The notes under the pieces: generated by a model
Told to the model about the DNA's origin: nothing
The model's database searches: none
Seen by the model: the letters and a program-made list of their open reading frames with translations, nothing else
In this document: one piece after another, positions 42,795 through 52,971 of the stretch
Layout: the number at the start of each line of letters is the position of its first letter
Numbering within the stretch: the stretch's first letter is position 1
Source: Flavobacterium panacagri
GTDB lineage: Bacteria > Bacteroidota > Bacteroidia > Flavobacteriales > Flavobacteriaceae
Reading direction: 5' to 3'
NCBI RefSeq assembly: GCF_030378165.1
Contig: NZ_CP119766.1
Span: 2,604,001-2,668,000 of the forward strand
DNA length: 64,000 nucleotides
Program-made: the position numbers and the translations under genes

Positions 42795-45700
42795 TTATCC
42801 CGCTATTAATTCTTCTATTTTTTTCTCTTCTGCAATTCTTTGTAATGCTTTTTTGTAATCCGTTGGCATTACTTTTACGAAGTGCTGTTGTTGGTTTTCC
42901 CAGTCTGCTAAAATTCTTTTTGCTAATGGACTGCTGGTGTACAACGAATGATTTTTGATCAGTTTTCTTAGTTTCGTAAGATCTTCTTCTTCCATTGGAT
43001 CGAATGCAACCATTTCCATGTTACAAACGGTAGAATCGAATTTCTTATTTGGATCGTAAACATAAGCTACACCACCGCTCATACCAGCTGCGAAGTTTCT
43101 TCCTGTTTTTCCTAAAACTACTACTGTACCACCGGTCATGTACTCGCAACCGTGATCTCCAATTCCTTCAACAACTGCTGTTGCTCCAGAATTTCTAACA
43201 CAGAAACGCTCTCCGGCCATTCCATTAATATAAGCCTCTCCGGTAATAGCTCCGTAAAGGGCAACGTTTCCAATAATGATATTGTCTTCAGGTTTGAAAG
43301 TTGCAGTAGGAGGTACTTTTACAATTAATTTTCCTCCAGAAAGACCTTTTCCTAAATAATCATTACAGTTTCCGTGAATTTTAAATGACAATCCGTTTGT
43401 TGCAAAAGCACCAAAACTTTGTCCGGCAGAACCTTCAAAATCAACTAAAATAGTGTCATCAGGTAATCCTTGTGCGCCGTAGATTTTTGAGATTTCGTTA
43501 CTCAAAATCGCACCTACAGAACGGTCTGTATTTTTAATTTTAAAGGTTACTCTTGTTTTCTCTTTTCTATAGATAGACGGAATCGCTTCTTTGATGATAT
43601 CAAAATCCAATACATTTTCAAGTTGGTGATCTTGAGTAGTTGTATTATGATTTGGCTCTGTTTTCGCTTTTTCCGGTTTGTATAGAATTGATGACAAGTC
43701 TAAACCATTTGCTTTATAATGTTTGATGGCTTTGTTCACATTTAATTTTTGTGACTGGCCTACCATTTCTTTTAAAGTTCTGAAACCTAACTGCGCCATG
43801 ATTTCTCTTAACTCTTCAGCAATAAAATACATGAAGTTGATTACGTGCTCTGGAGTTCCTTTGAAATTTTTTCTCAATTCAGGATCCTGAGTTGCAATAC
43901 CAACTGGGCAAGTATTTAAGTGACAAGCTCTCATCATGATACATCCAGAAGCTACAAGCGGAGCAGTTGCAAATCCGAATTCTTCAGCTCCTAATAAAGC
44001 TGCAATCGCAACGTCACGACCTGTTTTTAACTGTCCGTCACACTCTAAAACTACACGGCTTCTTAAGTCGTTAAGAATCAAAGTTTGTTGTGCTTCAGCT
44101 AAACCAAGTTCCCATGGAATACCTGTATGTTGTAAAGATGTTAATGGTGCAGCTCCCGTTCCTCCGTCGTAACCTGAAATTAAGATTACGTCAGCTTTTG
44201 CTTTGGCAACACCGGCGGCGATGGTTCCAACTCCAACTTCAGAAACTAATTTTACGTTAATACGAGCTTCACGGTTTGCATTTTTCAAATCGTAAATCAA
44301 CTGAGATAAATCCTCAATTGAGTAAATATCGTGGTGAGGAGGAGGCGAAATTAAACCTACATAAGGCGTAGAGTTTCTAGTTTCAGCAATCCAAGGCACA
44401 ACTTTTTCTCCAGGCAACTGTCCACCTTCACCAGGTTTTGCTCCTTGAGCCATTTTGATTTGGATTTCTTTAGCGTTTGTCAAATAGTTGATCGAAACAC
44501 CAAAACGTCCTGACGCCACTTGCTTAATTGCAGAGTTTCTAGAATCTCCGTTAATTTCTTTTTGGAAACGTTTTGGATCTTCTCCACCTTCTCCAGAGTT
44601 ACTTTTTCCGCCAATTCTGTTCATGGCAATCGCTAAATTCTCGTGTGCTTCTCTAGAAATAGATCCGTAAGACATTGCACCCGTTTTGAATTTCTTTACA
44701 ATTTCTGTCCAAGGTTCTACTTCATCAATAGAAATTGGATCTAAATTATTAAATTCAAATAAACCTCTAATTGTCATTAAGTTTGAGCTTTGCTCGTTAA
44801 CGGCATTAGAGTATTCTTTATAACTTTCTGGGCTGTTTAAACGAACCGCTTGTTGTAATTTAGAAATAGTGGTTGGGTTGAACATGTGTTTTTCGCCACC
44901 ACGTCTCCATCTGTAAATACCTCCAATTTCAAGAGAAAGCAAGTTTGCAATTTTTGAATTTGGGAAAGCTTTTTGGAAACGTTTTTTAACCTCTTTTTCC
45001 ACTTCCATTAAACCAATACCTTCAATTCTTGATGGCGTGTAAGGGAAGTATTTAGATGTAAATGTTTTGTTTAATCCTAAAATCTCGAAAATCTGAGCAG
45101 CTCTGTACGAATGTAAAGTAGAGATACCAATTTTGTTCATGATTTTTACGATTCCTTTTGCAATCGCTTTGTTGTAGTTTACAACAGCGTAATCCGCTTT
45201 TACTTTTGTAATGAAACCTTTTTCAACTTGATCGTGAATGATTTCGTTTACCATGTAAGGGTTGATGGCACTTGCACCGTATCCAAACAATAAAGCAAAA
45301 TGATGAGGTTCTCTAGGTTCAGCAGATTCGATGATGATTCCGAATTTAGAACGAACCTGTAAAATGTTCAAAGAGTGATGAATATAAGAACAAGCCAATA
45401 ACATTGGAATTGGAGCTAATTCTTCGCTCACACCTCTATCAGATAAGATAATGATGTTGCATCCTTCTTCAACTGCTTTAAAAGTAGCCTGAACACATTT
45501 TTCAAGAGCACGCTCTAAACCGTTAACTCCTTTTTCTATTTTATATAAAGTAGAAATAGTAGCCGATTTGAAATCTGGGTGATCTATATTTCTGATTTTA
45601 TCCAAATCTTCGTTAGAAACAACTGGGTTTTGGATTTTTAATTTTTTACATTGTTTCGATTCAATTTCGAAAATATTGAAATCTCCGCCAATCGCTAAAC

Positions 45701-47312
45701 TGATATCAGTAATAATTTCTTCACGAATACCATCCAACGGCGGGTTAGTAACCTGAGCAAACAATTGTTTGAAGTAATTGTACAACAATTGAGGCTGATC
45801 AGATAAAACAGCTAAAGGCGTGTCATTACCCATAGAACTGATTGCTTCAGCTCCGTCGCTACCCATTGGGTTGATGATCGTTTTTAAATCTTCAATTGTG
45901 TAACCAAACAAACGCTGTCTTGTTAAGAAATCTAATTTTTCAACAGGAGTAGGGTTGTTTGTGTAAGGAACACTAGCTAATGGCAATAAGTTTTCGTCAA
46001 CCCATTGCTGGTAAGGACGTTTTGTAACTATCGCTTTTTTAACTTCTTCGTCTTCGATGATACGACCTTCGTTCATATCAACCAAGAACATTTTTCCTGG
46101 CTCTAAACGTCCGTGCTGAATTACATCTTCTGGATCGATATCTAATACACCAATTTCAGATGACATAATTACGAAACCACTCTTAGTTAAAGTATAACGA
46201 GAAGGACGCAATCCGTTTCTGTCTAGTAAAGCTCCAATTACGTTTCCATCTGTAAACGGAATAGAAGCAGGGCCATCCCAAGGTTCCATGATACAGGCAT
46301 TGTACTCATAGAAAGCCCTTTTCTCAGGAGACATAGTTTGGTGTTTTTCCCAAGCTTCAGGAACTACCATCATCATTGCCTCTGGAAGCGAACGGCCAGT
46401 CATTAATAAAAGTTCAACCACCATATCCATAGAAGCAGAATCTGATTTTCCTTCTAAGATAATTGGGAATAATTTTTTGATATCATCGCCAAAAACTTTG
46501 CTCTGCATAAGCTCTTCACGAGCACGCATACGGCTTACGTTTCCACGAAGTGTATTGATCTCACCATTATGACACATGTATCTAAACGGCTGAGCTAAGT
46601 CCCAAGATGGGAATGTATTGGTAGAGAAACGTTGGTGTACAAGTGCTAAACGCGTCACCAAGTCTGGATCTTTCAAATCTATATAATAACGGCTGATGTC
46701 TTCCGGCATCAATAGACCTTTATATATTATAGTAGTTGTCGATAAACTAGTAAAATAAAACATGTGGCTTTCAGAGGTTTTAGATCCTCTTACGGCATGT
46801 TCAGCAATTTTTCTAGCTGCAAAAAGTTTTGCATTAAATTCTTGTTCAGTTAAATCTTGTCCGTTTTTAGAAACGAAAACTTGTTTAATTGTTGGTTCTT
46901 TTTCTGCGGCAATTTCACCTAAATTTTCAACGTCAACTGGCACATCTCTCCAACCTAAAACTTTTAAGTTTTGGTCTTTAATAGTTGCCTCAAATGCATT
47001 AATACAAAAAGAAACCTGGTTTTTGCTTTTTGGTAAAAAAACCATTCCTACTGCATACTCACGCGCTTCTGGGATTTCAAAGTCACATACTTTCTTAAAA
47101 AAATCATGAGGAATGTCGAATAAAATTCCGGCCCCGTCACCAGTTCTTCCATCAGAACTAACGGCACCACGATGTTCCAATTTAATTAAGATGTCTAATG
47201 CTTTGTGAATAATATCATTTGACTTAATACCATTCAAATTACAAATAAATCCTGCACCACAATTGTCGTGTTCAAATTCAGGCAGATAAAGCCCTTGTTC
47301 TTTAACTCTCAT
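42795..47312 (-). CDS. gltB: Glutamate synthase large subunit
   Basis: From the ATG at 47312 the protein has 1505 residues, normal for bacterial GltB. A 17-residue propeptide ends before Cys18 (HDNCGAGF), the nucleophile of the glutaminase domain after cleavage. The synthase domain has the FMN/2-oxoglutarate barrel ([23 protein letters not shown]) and the 3Fe-4S motif [19 protein letters not shown]. The end is the GXGXG helix ([20 protein letters not shown]). A 14-residue longer start at 47354 is possible but would place the -7 box inside the coding sequence. Confidence 0.96.
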   Translation of the reverse strand: MRVKEQGLYLPEFEHDNCGAGFICNLNGIKSNDIIHKALDILIKLEHRGAVSSDGRTGDGAGILFDIPHDFFKKVCDFEIPEAREYAVGMVFLPKSKNQVSFCINAFEATIKDQNLKVLGWRDVPVDVENLGEIAAEKEPTIKQVFVSKNGQDLTEQEFNAKLFAARKIAEHAVRGSKTSESHMFYFTSLSTTTIIYKGLLMPEDISRYYIDLKDPDLVTRLALVHQRFSTNTFPSWDLAQPFRYMCHNGEINTLRGNVSRMRAREELMQSKVFGDDIKKLFPIILEGKSDSASMDMVVELLLMTGRSLPEAMMMVVPEAWEKHQTMSPEKRAFYEYNACIMEPWDGPASIPFTDGNVIGALLDRNGLRPSRYTLTKSGFVIMSSEIGVLDIDPEDVIQHGRLEPGKMFLVDMNEGRIIEDEEVKKAIVTKRPYQQWVDENLLPLASVPYTNNPTPVEKLDFLTRQRLFGYTIEDLKTIINPMGSDGAEAISSMGNDTPLAVLSDQPQLLYNYFKQLFAQVTNPPLDGIREEIITDISLAIGGDFNIFEIESKQCKKLKIQNPVVSNEDLDKIRNIDHPDFKSATISTLYKIEKGVNGLERALEKCVQATFKAVEEGCNIIILSDRGVSEELAPIPMLLACSYIHHSLNILQVRSKFGIIIESAEPREPHHFALLFGYGASAINPYMVNEIIHDQVEKGFITKVKADYAVVNYNKAIAKGIVKIMNKIGISTLHSYRAAQIFEILGLNKTFTSKYFPYTPSRIEGIGLMEVEKEVKKRFQKAFPNSKIANLLSLEIGGIYRWRRGGEKHMFNPTTISKLQQAVRLNSPESYKEYSNAVNEQSSNLMTIRGLFEFNNLDPISIDEVEPWTEIVKKFKTGAMSYGSISREAHENLAIAMNRIGGKSNSGEGGEDPKRFQKEINGDSRNSAIKQVASGRFGVSINYLTNAKEIQIKMAQGAKPGEGGQLPGEKVVPWIAETRNSTPYVGLISPPPHHDIYSIEDLSQLIYDLKNANREARINVKLVSEVGVGTIAAGVAKAKADVILISGYDGGTGAAPLTSLQHTGIPWELGLAEAQQTLILNDLRSRVVLECDGQLKTGRDVAIAALLGAEEFGFATAPLVASGCIMMRACHLNTCPVGIATQDPELRKNFKGTPEHVINFMYFIAEELREIMAQLGFRTLKEMVGQSQKLNVNKAIKHYKANGLDLSSILYKPEKAKTEPNHNTTTQDHQLENVLDFDIIKEAIPSIYRKEKTRVTFKIKNTDRSVGAILSNEISKIYGAQGLPDDTILVDFEGSAGQSFGAFATNGLSFKIHGNCNDYLGKGLSGGKLIVKVPPTATFKPEDNIIIGNVALYGAITGEAYINGMAGERFCVRNSGATAVVEGIGDHGCEYMTGGTVVVLGKTGRNFAAGMSGGVAYVYDPNKKFDSTVCNMEMVAFDPMEEEDLTKLRKLIKNHSLYTSSPLAKRILADWENQQQHFVKVMPTDYKKALQRIAEEKKIEELIAG

Positions 47313-47329
47313 TCTTGATATTTTTTCTA

Positions 47330-47337
47330 CAAAAATA
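47330..47337 (-). promoter_or_regulatory. Candidate gltB -7 box
   Basis: TATTTTTG on the minus strand fits TAnnTTTG and lies 18 nt before the ATG at 47312, like the spacing in lysA. No TTG stands at -33, so this may need an activator. Confidence 0.4.
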
Positions 47338-47672
47338 AAGATTTCGTTAAACATAATGTAGTGAAATTATATATTCGCTTTCATTTTTATAGTAATATTA
47401 GAAAAAGGGTTCTTAAATAATAATATTATTAAAGAAAGCATTGCGAATTATCAAAATCATAATTAAGGATAAAATATATTAAGAAAAATCGTCGGTTAGG
47501 TCTTGAATCCAGTGAATTTTTTGTTAAATATCAAACGTTTTGCGCAGTTTGTGTTAACATTAACAAATTATTCCGTTAACGATTTGTTTGCTTTGAAAAA
47601 ATCTCAACGCTCAATACCTACATATAACATTTATTTAATTGAAAAAGATTTTCCTATTAAGTTGTTATTTGT

Positions 47673-47680
47673 TACTTTTG
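47673..47680 (+). promoter_or_regulatory. Candidate sucC -7 box
   Basis: TACTTTTG matches TAnnTTTG exactly and predicts a start near 47688, about 40 nt before the ATG at 47729. The -33 element is not evident. This box lies within the longer open frame that begins at 47639, so that longer start is unlikely. Confidence 0.5.
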
Positions 47681-47728
47681 TCGCACTTTTATTCTGAAAT
47701 AAATTCAGAACCAGACAAATTCTATATT

Positions 47729-48922
47729 ATGAACATACACGAATATCAAGGAAAAGAAATTTTAGCGAGTTACGGAGTACGCGTACAACGCGGAATTGTG
47801 GCTAACAATGCGGTTGAAGCTGTAGCTGCTGCAAAACAATTAACTGCCGAAACTGGTACAGGATGGCATGTAATAAAAGCACAAATTCACGCAGGTGGTC
47901 GTGGAAAAGGTGGTGGAGTTAAGCTGGCAAAAAACTTACAACAAGTTGAAGAGTTAGCAGAACAAATCATCGGAATGCAATTGATTACGCCTCAGACTCC
48001 GCCAGAAGGTAAAAAAGTAAACAAAATTTTAGTAGCTGAAGATGTTTACTATCCTGGAGAAAGCGAAACTTCTGAATTTTATGTTTCTGTTTTATTGAAT
48101 AGAGGTACAGGACGCAACATGATCATGTATTCTACTGAAGGAGGAATGGATATCGAAGAAGTTGCTGAGCACACTCCACACTTAATCTTTACTGAAGAAG
48201 TTGATCCTTCTGTAGGATTACAAGGTTTCCAAGCAAGAAGAATTGCTTTCAATTTAGGTCTTTCTGGAAATGCTTTCAAAGAAATGGTGAAATTCATCGA
48301 TGCACTTTACAATGCTTACATTGGTTCTGATGCTTCTATGTTTGAAATCAACCCAGTTTTAAAAACATCTGATAACAAAATCTTAGCTGTTGATGCTAAA
48401 GTTAACATCGACGATAACGCTTTATACAGACAACCTAAATATGCTGAAATGAGAGATATCCGTGAGGAGAATCCAATCGAAGTTGAAGCTAAAGAAGTTG
48501 GTCTAAACTATGTTGACCTTGACGGTACTGTAGGATGTATGGTAAACGGAGCTGGTCTTGCAATGGCAACTATGGATTTAATTAAATATGCTGGTTTTGA
48601 GCCTGCTAACTTCCTTGACGTAGGAGGAACTGCTGACGCAAAACGTGTTGAGACAGCTTTCAGAATTATCTTGAAAGATCCAAACGTAAAAGCTATTTTG
48701 ATTAACATCTTCGGAGGTATCGTTCGTTGTGACCGTGTTGCTCAAGGTGTTGTTGACGCTTACAAAAACATGGGTGACGCTATTAAAGTGCCAATTATTG
48801 TTCGTTTGCAAGGAACAAATGCTGAAATTGCAAAAGAATTAATTGACAATTCTGGTATGCCAATCTTATCTGCAGTTCAATTTCAAGAAGCTGCTGACCA
48901 AGTTAAAGCTGCTCTTTCTTAA
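47729..48922 (+). CDS. sucC: Succinyl-CoA synthetase beta subunit (ADP-forming)
   Basis: The 397-residue subunit of the TCA-cycle enzyme starts [17 protein letters not shown], the standard SucC N-terminus; a start at 47639 would add 30 residues over the promoter. It has an ATP-grasp domain ([39 protein letters not shown]) and a C-terminal domain with [22 protein letters not shown] and [13 protein letters not shown]. No sucD lies adjacent, so the alpha subunit is encoded elsewhere. Confidence 0.96.
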   Translation: MNIHEYQGKEILASYGVRVQRGIVANNAVEAVAAAKQLTAETGTGWHVIKAQIHAGGRGKGGGVKLAKNLQQVEELAEQIIGMQLITPQTPPEGKKVNKILVAEDVYYPGESETSEFYVSVLLNRGTGRNMIMYSTEGGMDIEEVAEHTPHLIFTEEVDPSVGLQGFQARRIAFNLGLSGNAFKEMVKFIDALYNAYIGSDASMFEINPVLKTSDNKILAVDAKVNIDDNALYRQPKYAEMRDIREENPIEVEAKEVGLNYVDLDGTVGCMVNGAGLAMATMDLIKYAGFEPANFLDVGGTADAKRVETAFRIILKDPNVKAILINIFGGIVRCDRVAQGVVDAYKNMGDAIKVPIIVRLQGTNAEIAKELIDNSGMPILSAVQFQEAADQVKAALS

Positions 48923-48950
48923 TTAGAAATAAGAAATCAATTTATATTAG

Positions 48951-48982
48951 AAAATCCATTCCGAGAGGAATGGATTTTTTTT
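48951..48982 (+). terminator. sucC terminator
   Basis: A perfect 12-bp stem (48951-48962 with 48967-48978) with a GAGA tetraloop and a T-run, 28 nt after the stop. Confidence 0.9.
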
Positions 48983-48983
48983 G

Positions 48984-49330
48984 TTTAACCGCAAAGCACG
49001 CAAGGATTTTTACCAAGTATTGTGAGTACAAATGCAAAGTTCGCAAAGCTAAATCAATAAAATTTTGCGAATTCTATTTAAATATAGCCCGTGGTTTCAA
49101 CCACGGGAACGTTATGTAATGTGTAGATTGTAATATGCATTGTGTCCCGTGGTTGAAACCACTGGCTATATTGAAAAATGGATTACTTGTTATAGTGCAA
49201 AGCCATATGTTGAAAATAGCCACGAATTCACAAATTTTATTTTTGATAATCTTTGAAAATAAAATTTGTGAATTCGTGGCAAAAAAACTTTGTGAACTTT
49301 GCGTAATCCTTTGCGTGCTTTGCGATTAAA
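48984..49330. repeat. Nested composite palindrome 1, convergent junction sucC / DUF5694
   Basis: The outer arms accgcaaagcacgcaagg (48987) and cgtgctttgcg (49314) face each other, with a second outer word gcaaagttcgcaaag and its partner ctttgtgaactttgcg. Inside lie the hairpin cccgtggtttcaaccacggg (49088-49107) and its inverted relative at 49145-49165. A perfect 25-bp hairpin at 49219-49281 (gccacgaattcac ... gtgaattcgtggc) is also inside. It begins 2 nt after the sucC terminator and ends 6 nt before the next gene's stop. Confidence 0.85.
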
Positions 49331-49336
49331 AAAAAA

Positions 49337-50134
49337 TTATTTCAAAACAGTTGCCAAATCTACAATTTCGAATGTAGGATCATGTTCTATAAAGCCTCTA
49401 ATAATCGCAGCATGACCAGCGCCAACTAAAATCATTATTTTATTATCTGTGCTTTCCGTCAATTTCTGAATTAAAGAATACATATATAAATTTCTTTTGT
49501 ACCAATTTGAAACTAAAGATGGCCCTGAGAAATCATCTGGATTTCCTGCTCTGTTTGCTATTTCCAAATACCATTGAAGATTTTCATTTTCGGCTTGTTT
49601 TGTATTGTAATACAACATCATTTCCTGTAACGAGCTTTTTCTAATTCTTTCGTTATGTTGTTTTTCAAAATTTTGAGTCATCAATTTATTTTTCTCCATT
49701 AAGTCCTTTTGGTTTGCTTTTTCCATTGCCATCATTAAACTATCATACGGAAAAGAAGTATAAAGATTCATCCCATATAATTTTTTATGATTCAGTTTCT
49801 TAGCAGTGCGAAGTGCTAGTTGTGTTATTTCGTTTTTGTTGGTTTTAAAAAGACTATCGGTGTTTTTGTTGTACAACTTATCTAAATCGGATTGTTTACT
49901 AAATTCCCATTCTACAAATATTTTATCAGGCCCAAATTTTTTGATTTTGTCACTCATTGTTTCGAGTTCTTTTTGACTTTTTTCAGACATGATATTGAAA
50001 TTATTTAGCTGAGCAACATCAAGACCTGGATTTGCATAATGAAAAGTTCCAACCAATAAGATCTGTTTTTTCTTGGTTTGAGCAGAAGTTAAGTTTAATG
50101 TAATAATTGCTAGTAATAAAATGATTTTTTGCAT
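49337..50134 (-). CDS. DUF5694 exported protein (TraB/Tiki-like)
   Basis: The 265-residue precursor starts at 50134 (MQKIILLLAIITLNLTSAQ, signal peptide 1-19). The core begins QILLVGTFHYANPGLDVAQ, with FGPDKIFVEWEFSKQ and a closing ILVGAGHAAIIRGF. The GTFH / GAGH pair and the conserved Glu are the pattern of the TraB/Tiki (erythromycin-esterase-like) fold, where they form a possible metal site. The function of DUF5694 is unknown. It is a single gene, convergent with sucC. Confidence 0.8.
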   Translation of the reverse strand: MQKIILLLAIITLNLTSAQTKKKQILLVGTFHYANPGLDVAQLNNFNIMSEKSQKELETMSDKIKKFGPDKIFVEWEFSKQSDLDKLYNKNTDSLFKTNKNEITQLALRTAKKLNHKKLYGMNLYTSFPYDSLMMAMEKANQKDLMEKNKLMTQNFEKQHNERIRKSSLQEMMLYYNTKQAENENLQWYLEIANRAGNPDDFSGPSLVSNWYKRNLYMYSLIQKLTESTDNKIMILVGAGHAAIIRGFIEHDPTFEIVDLATVLK

Positions 50135-50328
50135 GATGTTTTGTTTTAAATTCATGGCAAATGTATCAGCAGATTTTAAGCTTTATTTTCATTTTTGATG
50201 AATACTGAATTTCATTTGACTAACTATCAAAATATGGCTTTCAAAATGTTTGTGTAACGTTTTGAGATGTTCATCATTAAAAAAATGAGGTTTCATATAA
50301 ATACCATTTTCTTTTAAAGTCATAATCG

Positions 50329-50336
50329 TATTTTTG
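50329..50336 (+). promoter_or_regulatory. Candidate -7 box of the LytS/LytTR operon
   Basis: TATTTTTG matches TAnnTTTG and gives a leader of about 10 nt to the ATG at 50355; the TTG at 50334 lies inside the box. The -33 element is absent. Confidence 0.45.
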
Positions 50337-50354
50337 ATCTTACAATTGATTTAT

Positions 50355-51395
50355 ATGAAACTTAAAATACCTTTTTACTACCATATTATTCTTTTCCTCG
50401 GATTGTTTTTGACCTATTGTCTTTGGGATTACGGAATAAATAACCGAATTGCAATGATACAGCAGACTGAGCTTTATTTATGGGTCATGTCTACCTTTAT
50501 GTTATCTGTTTTTGTAGTTTATATATTGAACTTCTATACCGTTTGTGATTGGTTTCTGAATAAAAAGAAAATCCACTTTTACTTTTTAAGTATTCCAGTT
50601 TCTTTGCTGATTTTTGCAGGTGTGAGATATTTTTTGCAGGAAATAATTATGTTCAAAATTACTGGAGAGCATAATTATTTTGAAGAAACCAGAGAAATAA
50701 CCTATTATATAAAAGATAATTTTTTTTATGGATTGCCAGCTATCATTCTTAGTGCCTTAAGTTATTTATTCTGGCAATCTCAATACTCTCAGAAACAAAA
50801 TCAGGAATTGCTTTTGGAGAATAAAAAAGCAGAATTTCAAATGTTGAAAGCACAGGTAAGTCCGCATTTTTTATTTAATACGCTGAATTCGTTTTACAGT
50901 CAGTTGGTTTTAAAAGAAGATGAAATGGCGGATGATATTTTGGTGCTTTCTGATTTGCTTCGATATGTAATTACCGAAACGGACAAAGATGAAGCGGTAC
51001 TTTCAAAAGAAATTCAGTTTATTCAGAACTATATTCATTTACAGAAAAAACGTTTTGAAGATCAGTTGTATCTGGATTTTTCTGTTGAAGGAGAATATTC
51101 AAATGAAAGAATACTTTCTTCGGCTTTAATTCATTTTGTGGAGAATGTTTTTAAACATGGAAAATTTAATAATAAAGAAGAAAAAGCTATTATTTCAATT
51201 CGAATAAAAGATGATTTTCTAGAAATCTCAACTTTCAATTATTTCATTGAAGGAGAAAATTATTCATCTACAGGAATTGGTTTTGATAATTTGACAAAAA
51301 GGTTAGAATACATGTATAAAGACCAATTTATTCTTGAAAAAACAGAAGAAAATAATACCTTTAAAACCTACTTAAAAATACCACTAAAAAAATAA
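50355..51395 (+). CDS. LytS/YehU-type sensor histidine kinase
   Basis: The 346-residue kinase starts at the ATG at 50355. It has four N-terminal membrane helices (about 6-26, 40-62, 75-92 and 127-145) with no separate sensor domain. A coiled linker (QNQELLLENKKAEFQMLKAQ) leads to the His_kinase box VSPHFLFNTLNSFYSQL with the phosphorylated His. The ATP-binding lid has FVENVFKHG and the G-box STGIGFDNLTKRLEYMY. It lies 3 nt upstream of its LytTR partner; the signal is unknown. Confidence 0.9.
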   Translation: MKLKIPFYYHIILFLGLFLTYCLWDYGINNRIAMIQQTELYLWVMSTFMLSVFVVYILNFYTVCDWFLNKKKIHFYFLSIPVSLLIFAGVRYFLQEIIMFKITGEHNYFEETREITYYIKDNFFYGLPAIILSALSYLFWQSQYSQKQNQELLLENKKAEFQMLKAQVSPHFLFNTLNSFYSQLVLKEDEMADDILVLSDLLRYVITETDKDEAVLSKEIQFIQNYIHLQKKRFEDQLYLDFSVEGEYSNERILSSALIHFVENVFKHGKFNNKEEKAIISIRIKDDFLEISTFNYFIEGENYSSTGIGFDNLTKRLEYMYKDQFILEKTEENNTFKTYLKIPLKK

Positions 51396-51398
51396 TTT

Positions 51399-52106
51399 AT
51401 GGCTTTTAAATGCATTATTGTAGATGATGAACCGCCTGCAACTAGAATATTGGAAAATTATATTGGAAAAGTAAATTTTCTTGAAAAAGCTGGAGTCTTT
51501 AATGATTCGTTAAAAGCATTAGAATTCTTAAATAAAGAATCTGTTGATGTGATTTTCCTGGATATTCAAATGCCTCAGTTAACGGGTTTACAGCTTTCAA
51601 GAATTATTTCGAAGAATATAAAAATCATTTTTACGACAGCTTATCCTGATTTTGCTTTAGAGGGTTTTGAGTTGAATGCAGTAGATTATTTGCTGAAACC
51701 CATTTCGTTTGAACGTTTCTATCAAGCTGTTTCAAAATTGAATTCTGAGCCTAAAATAGAAATTTCAAATCAAAGTAATCTGCCTGATTTTCTTTTCGTT
51801 AAAACAGACGGAAAAAATAAATTTCAGAAAGTATTTTTGACGGATATTTTATATGTAGAAAGTCTCCAGAATTATGTTTGTATTCACACTTCAAAACAGC
51901 AGATTATAACGCATTCATCCTTGAAAAATGTAATTGAATCGCTTCCGGATAATGAGTTTATCCAGATCCATAAATCGTATGTTGTTTCACTAAAACATAT
52001 CGAATCAACGGATAATTTTTCTGTTTTTATTAATGGAAAAGAACTGCCGATTGGAGCAACGTTTAAAGATGCCTTTTTTGATAAAATTGAAAAGAATAAG
52101 ATATAG
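51399..52106 (+). CDS. LytTR family response regulator
   Basis: A 235-residue regulator with a receiver domain (1-115: acidic pair Asp9/Asp10, phospho-acceptor Asp55 in VIFLDIQMP, Lys in YLLKPISF) and a C-terminal LytTR DNA-binding domain (about 130-233: DILYVESLQNYVCIHTSKQQ, FIQIHKSYVVSLKHIE). It is coupled to the upstream kinase gene, with one operon presumed. Targets are unknown. The pair is a standard flavobacterial LytS/LytTR system. Confidence 0.92.
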   Translation: MAFKCIIVDDEPPATRILENYIGKVNFLEKAGVFNDSLKALEFLNKESVDVIFLDIQMPQLTGLQLSRIISKNIKIIFTTAYPDFALEGFELNAVDYLLKPISFERFYQAVSKLNSEPKIEISNQSNLPDFLFVKTDGKNKFQKVFLTDILYVESLQNYVCIHTSKQQIITHSSLKNVIESLPDNEFIQIHKSYVVSLKHIESTDNFSVFINGKELPIGATFKDAFFDKIEKNKI

Positions 52107-52406
52107 ATTTTTTTTACCGCAAAGCACGCAAGGATTTTTATAAAGGATTGTAGCCACAAACGCAAAGTTCGCAAAGCTAAATCGATAAAATTTTACGATT
52201 TTTATTTCAGCATAACCCGTGGTTTCAACCACGGGTACACAACGTATATCACGAAATGTATTTCTGGACGTTCCGGCGGTTGAAACCGCGGGCTATATTT
52301 CAGAGTCAGATCGTAATTAGAGTCTTTTTAAAACACAAAATTCGCAAAGCTTTGTGAATAAAACTTTGCGAACTTTGCGTAAATCTTAGCGTGCCTTGCG
52401 GTTAAA
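52107..52406. repeat. Nested composite palindrome 2, convergent junction LytTR / DUF1456
   Basis: The outer words accgcaaagcacgcaagg (52118) and aaatcttagcgtgccttgcgg (52381) face each other, with gcaaagttcgcaaagc paired to ctttgcgaactttgcg. Inside, cccgtggtttcaaccacggg (52216-52235) and ccggcggttgaaaccgcgg (52273-52291) repeat the inner pair of the element at 48984. The ccacgaatt hairpin of that element is missing here. The gap holds no gene. Confidence 0.85.
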
Positions 52407-52871
52407 TTACTTTTTATTTTTCCCGTTTTTAAAAACCACTTTTTCTACAACAACTGGTTTTCCATTTCCTTTTGGGAATGCTTTCTTTTTAGGCTTTCCA
52501 GTTGATGAACCTGATTTTGATGCACTTTGATCGCCTCTATATTTTTCTGAATCTTTTGGCGTGGCTTTAAATTCTGGCCTTTCTTTAGAAGTTTCTTTCT
52601 TCGGAATTTCAGCTTTATGCTTTGCTAAAACTTCATTTGGATTTTTAGGATTTTCTTTAGTTCCTCTTAAATGAATTACTAGTCCGTTTAAGAAGTTTCT
52701 TAAAACCTGATCGCCGCATTCCATATAATTTGGATGATCTTCGGCTCTAAAAAAAGCACCCAATTCTGATTTTGAAATTCTGAAATCTACTAATTCTAAA
52801 ATTTCAACTATTTGGTCATCACGGAGCATCAAAGCCACGCGAAGTTTTTTAAGTATATCGTTATTTGTCAT
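52407..52871 (-). CDS. DUF1456 (YehS-like) protein
   Basis: The 154-residue protein has the DUF1456 helical domain (1-75: DILKKLRVALMLRDDQIVEI, SKSELGAFFRAEDHPNY, DQVLRNFLNGLVIHLRG). A long Lys/Ser/Pro-rich, probably disordered tail (about 78-154) is very basic and may bind nucleic acid. The domain's function is unknown. It is a single gene; a ccacgaatt repeat lies just upstream. Confidence 0.85.
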   Translation of the reverse strand: MTNNDILKKLRVALMLRDDQIVEILELVDFRISKSELGAFFRAEDHPNYMECGDQVLRNFLNGLVIHLRGTKENPKNPNEVLAKHKAEIPKKETSKERPEFKATPKDSEKYRGDQSASKSGSSTGKPKKKAFPKGNGKPVVVEKVVFKNGKNKK

Positions 52872-52904
52872 TGTTTATTTTTTACAAAGGTACGGTTTAT
52901 TTTT

Positions 52905-52971
52905 TAGCCACGAATTCACGAATTATTTTTGATAATCTTTTGAGAATAAAAAAAATGTGAACTTGTAGCTA
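52905..52971. repeat. ccacgaatt hairpin repeat, partial
   Basis: It opens tagccacgaattcacg and closes tgtgaacttgtagcta around a spacer with tttttgataatctttt and gagaata. The spacer is shared with the copies at 49219 and (inverted) 10051. The right arm is degraded, and it overlaps the stop of the next gene by 3 nt. Confidence 0.65.

Larger units (their letters stand above)
47313..47728. other. 416-bp divergent region gltB / sucC
   Basis: AT-rich. It contains the gltB and sucC -7 boxes and no other clear element. A 64-codon reading frame at 47503-47697 ends inside the sucC leader and has no coding character. There is no tRNA. Confidence 0.6.

Noticed and set aside
47503..47697. 64-codon ORF in the gltB/sucC gap
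   Set aside because: No conserved motif, and it overlaps the sucC promoter and leader.
47639..47728. Upstream extension of sucC by 30 codons
   Set aside because: It contains the promoter box TACTTTTG, and the protein family starts at MNIHEYQGK.
49135..49329. 64-codon ORF after sucC
   Set aside because: It is wholly within the nested composite palindrome.
48984..52406. Possible CRISPR arrays
   Set aside because: The repeats are inverted and nested, not regularly spaced direct repeats with unique spacers; no cas gene is present.
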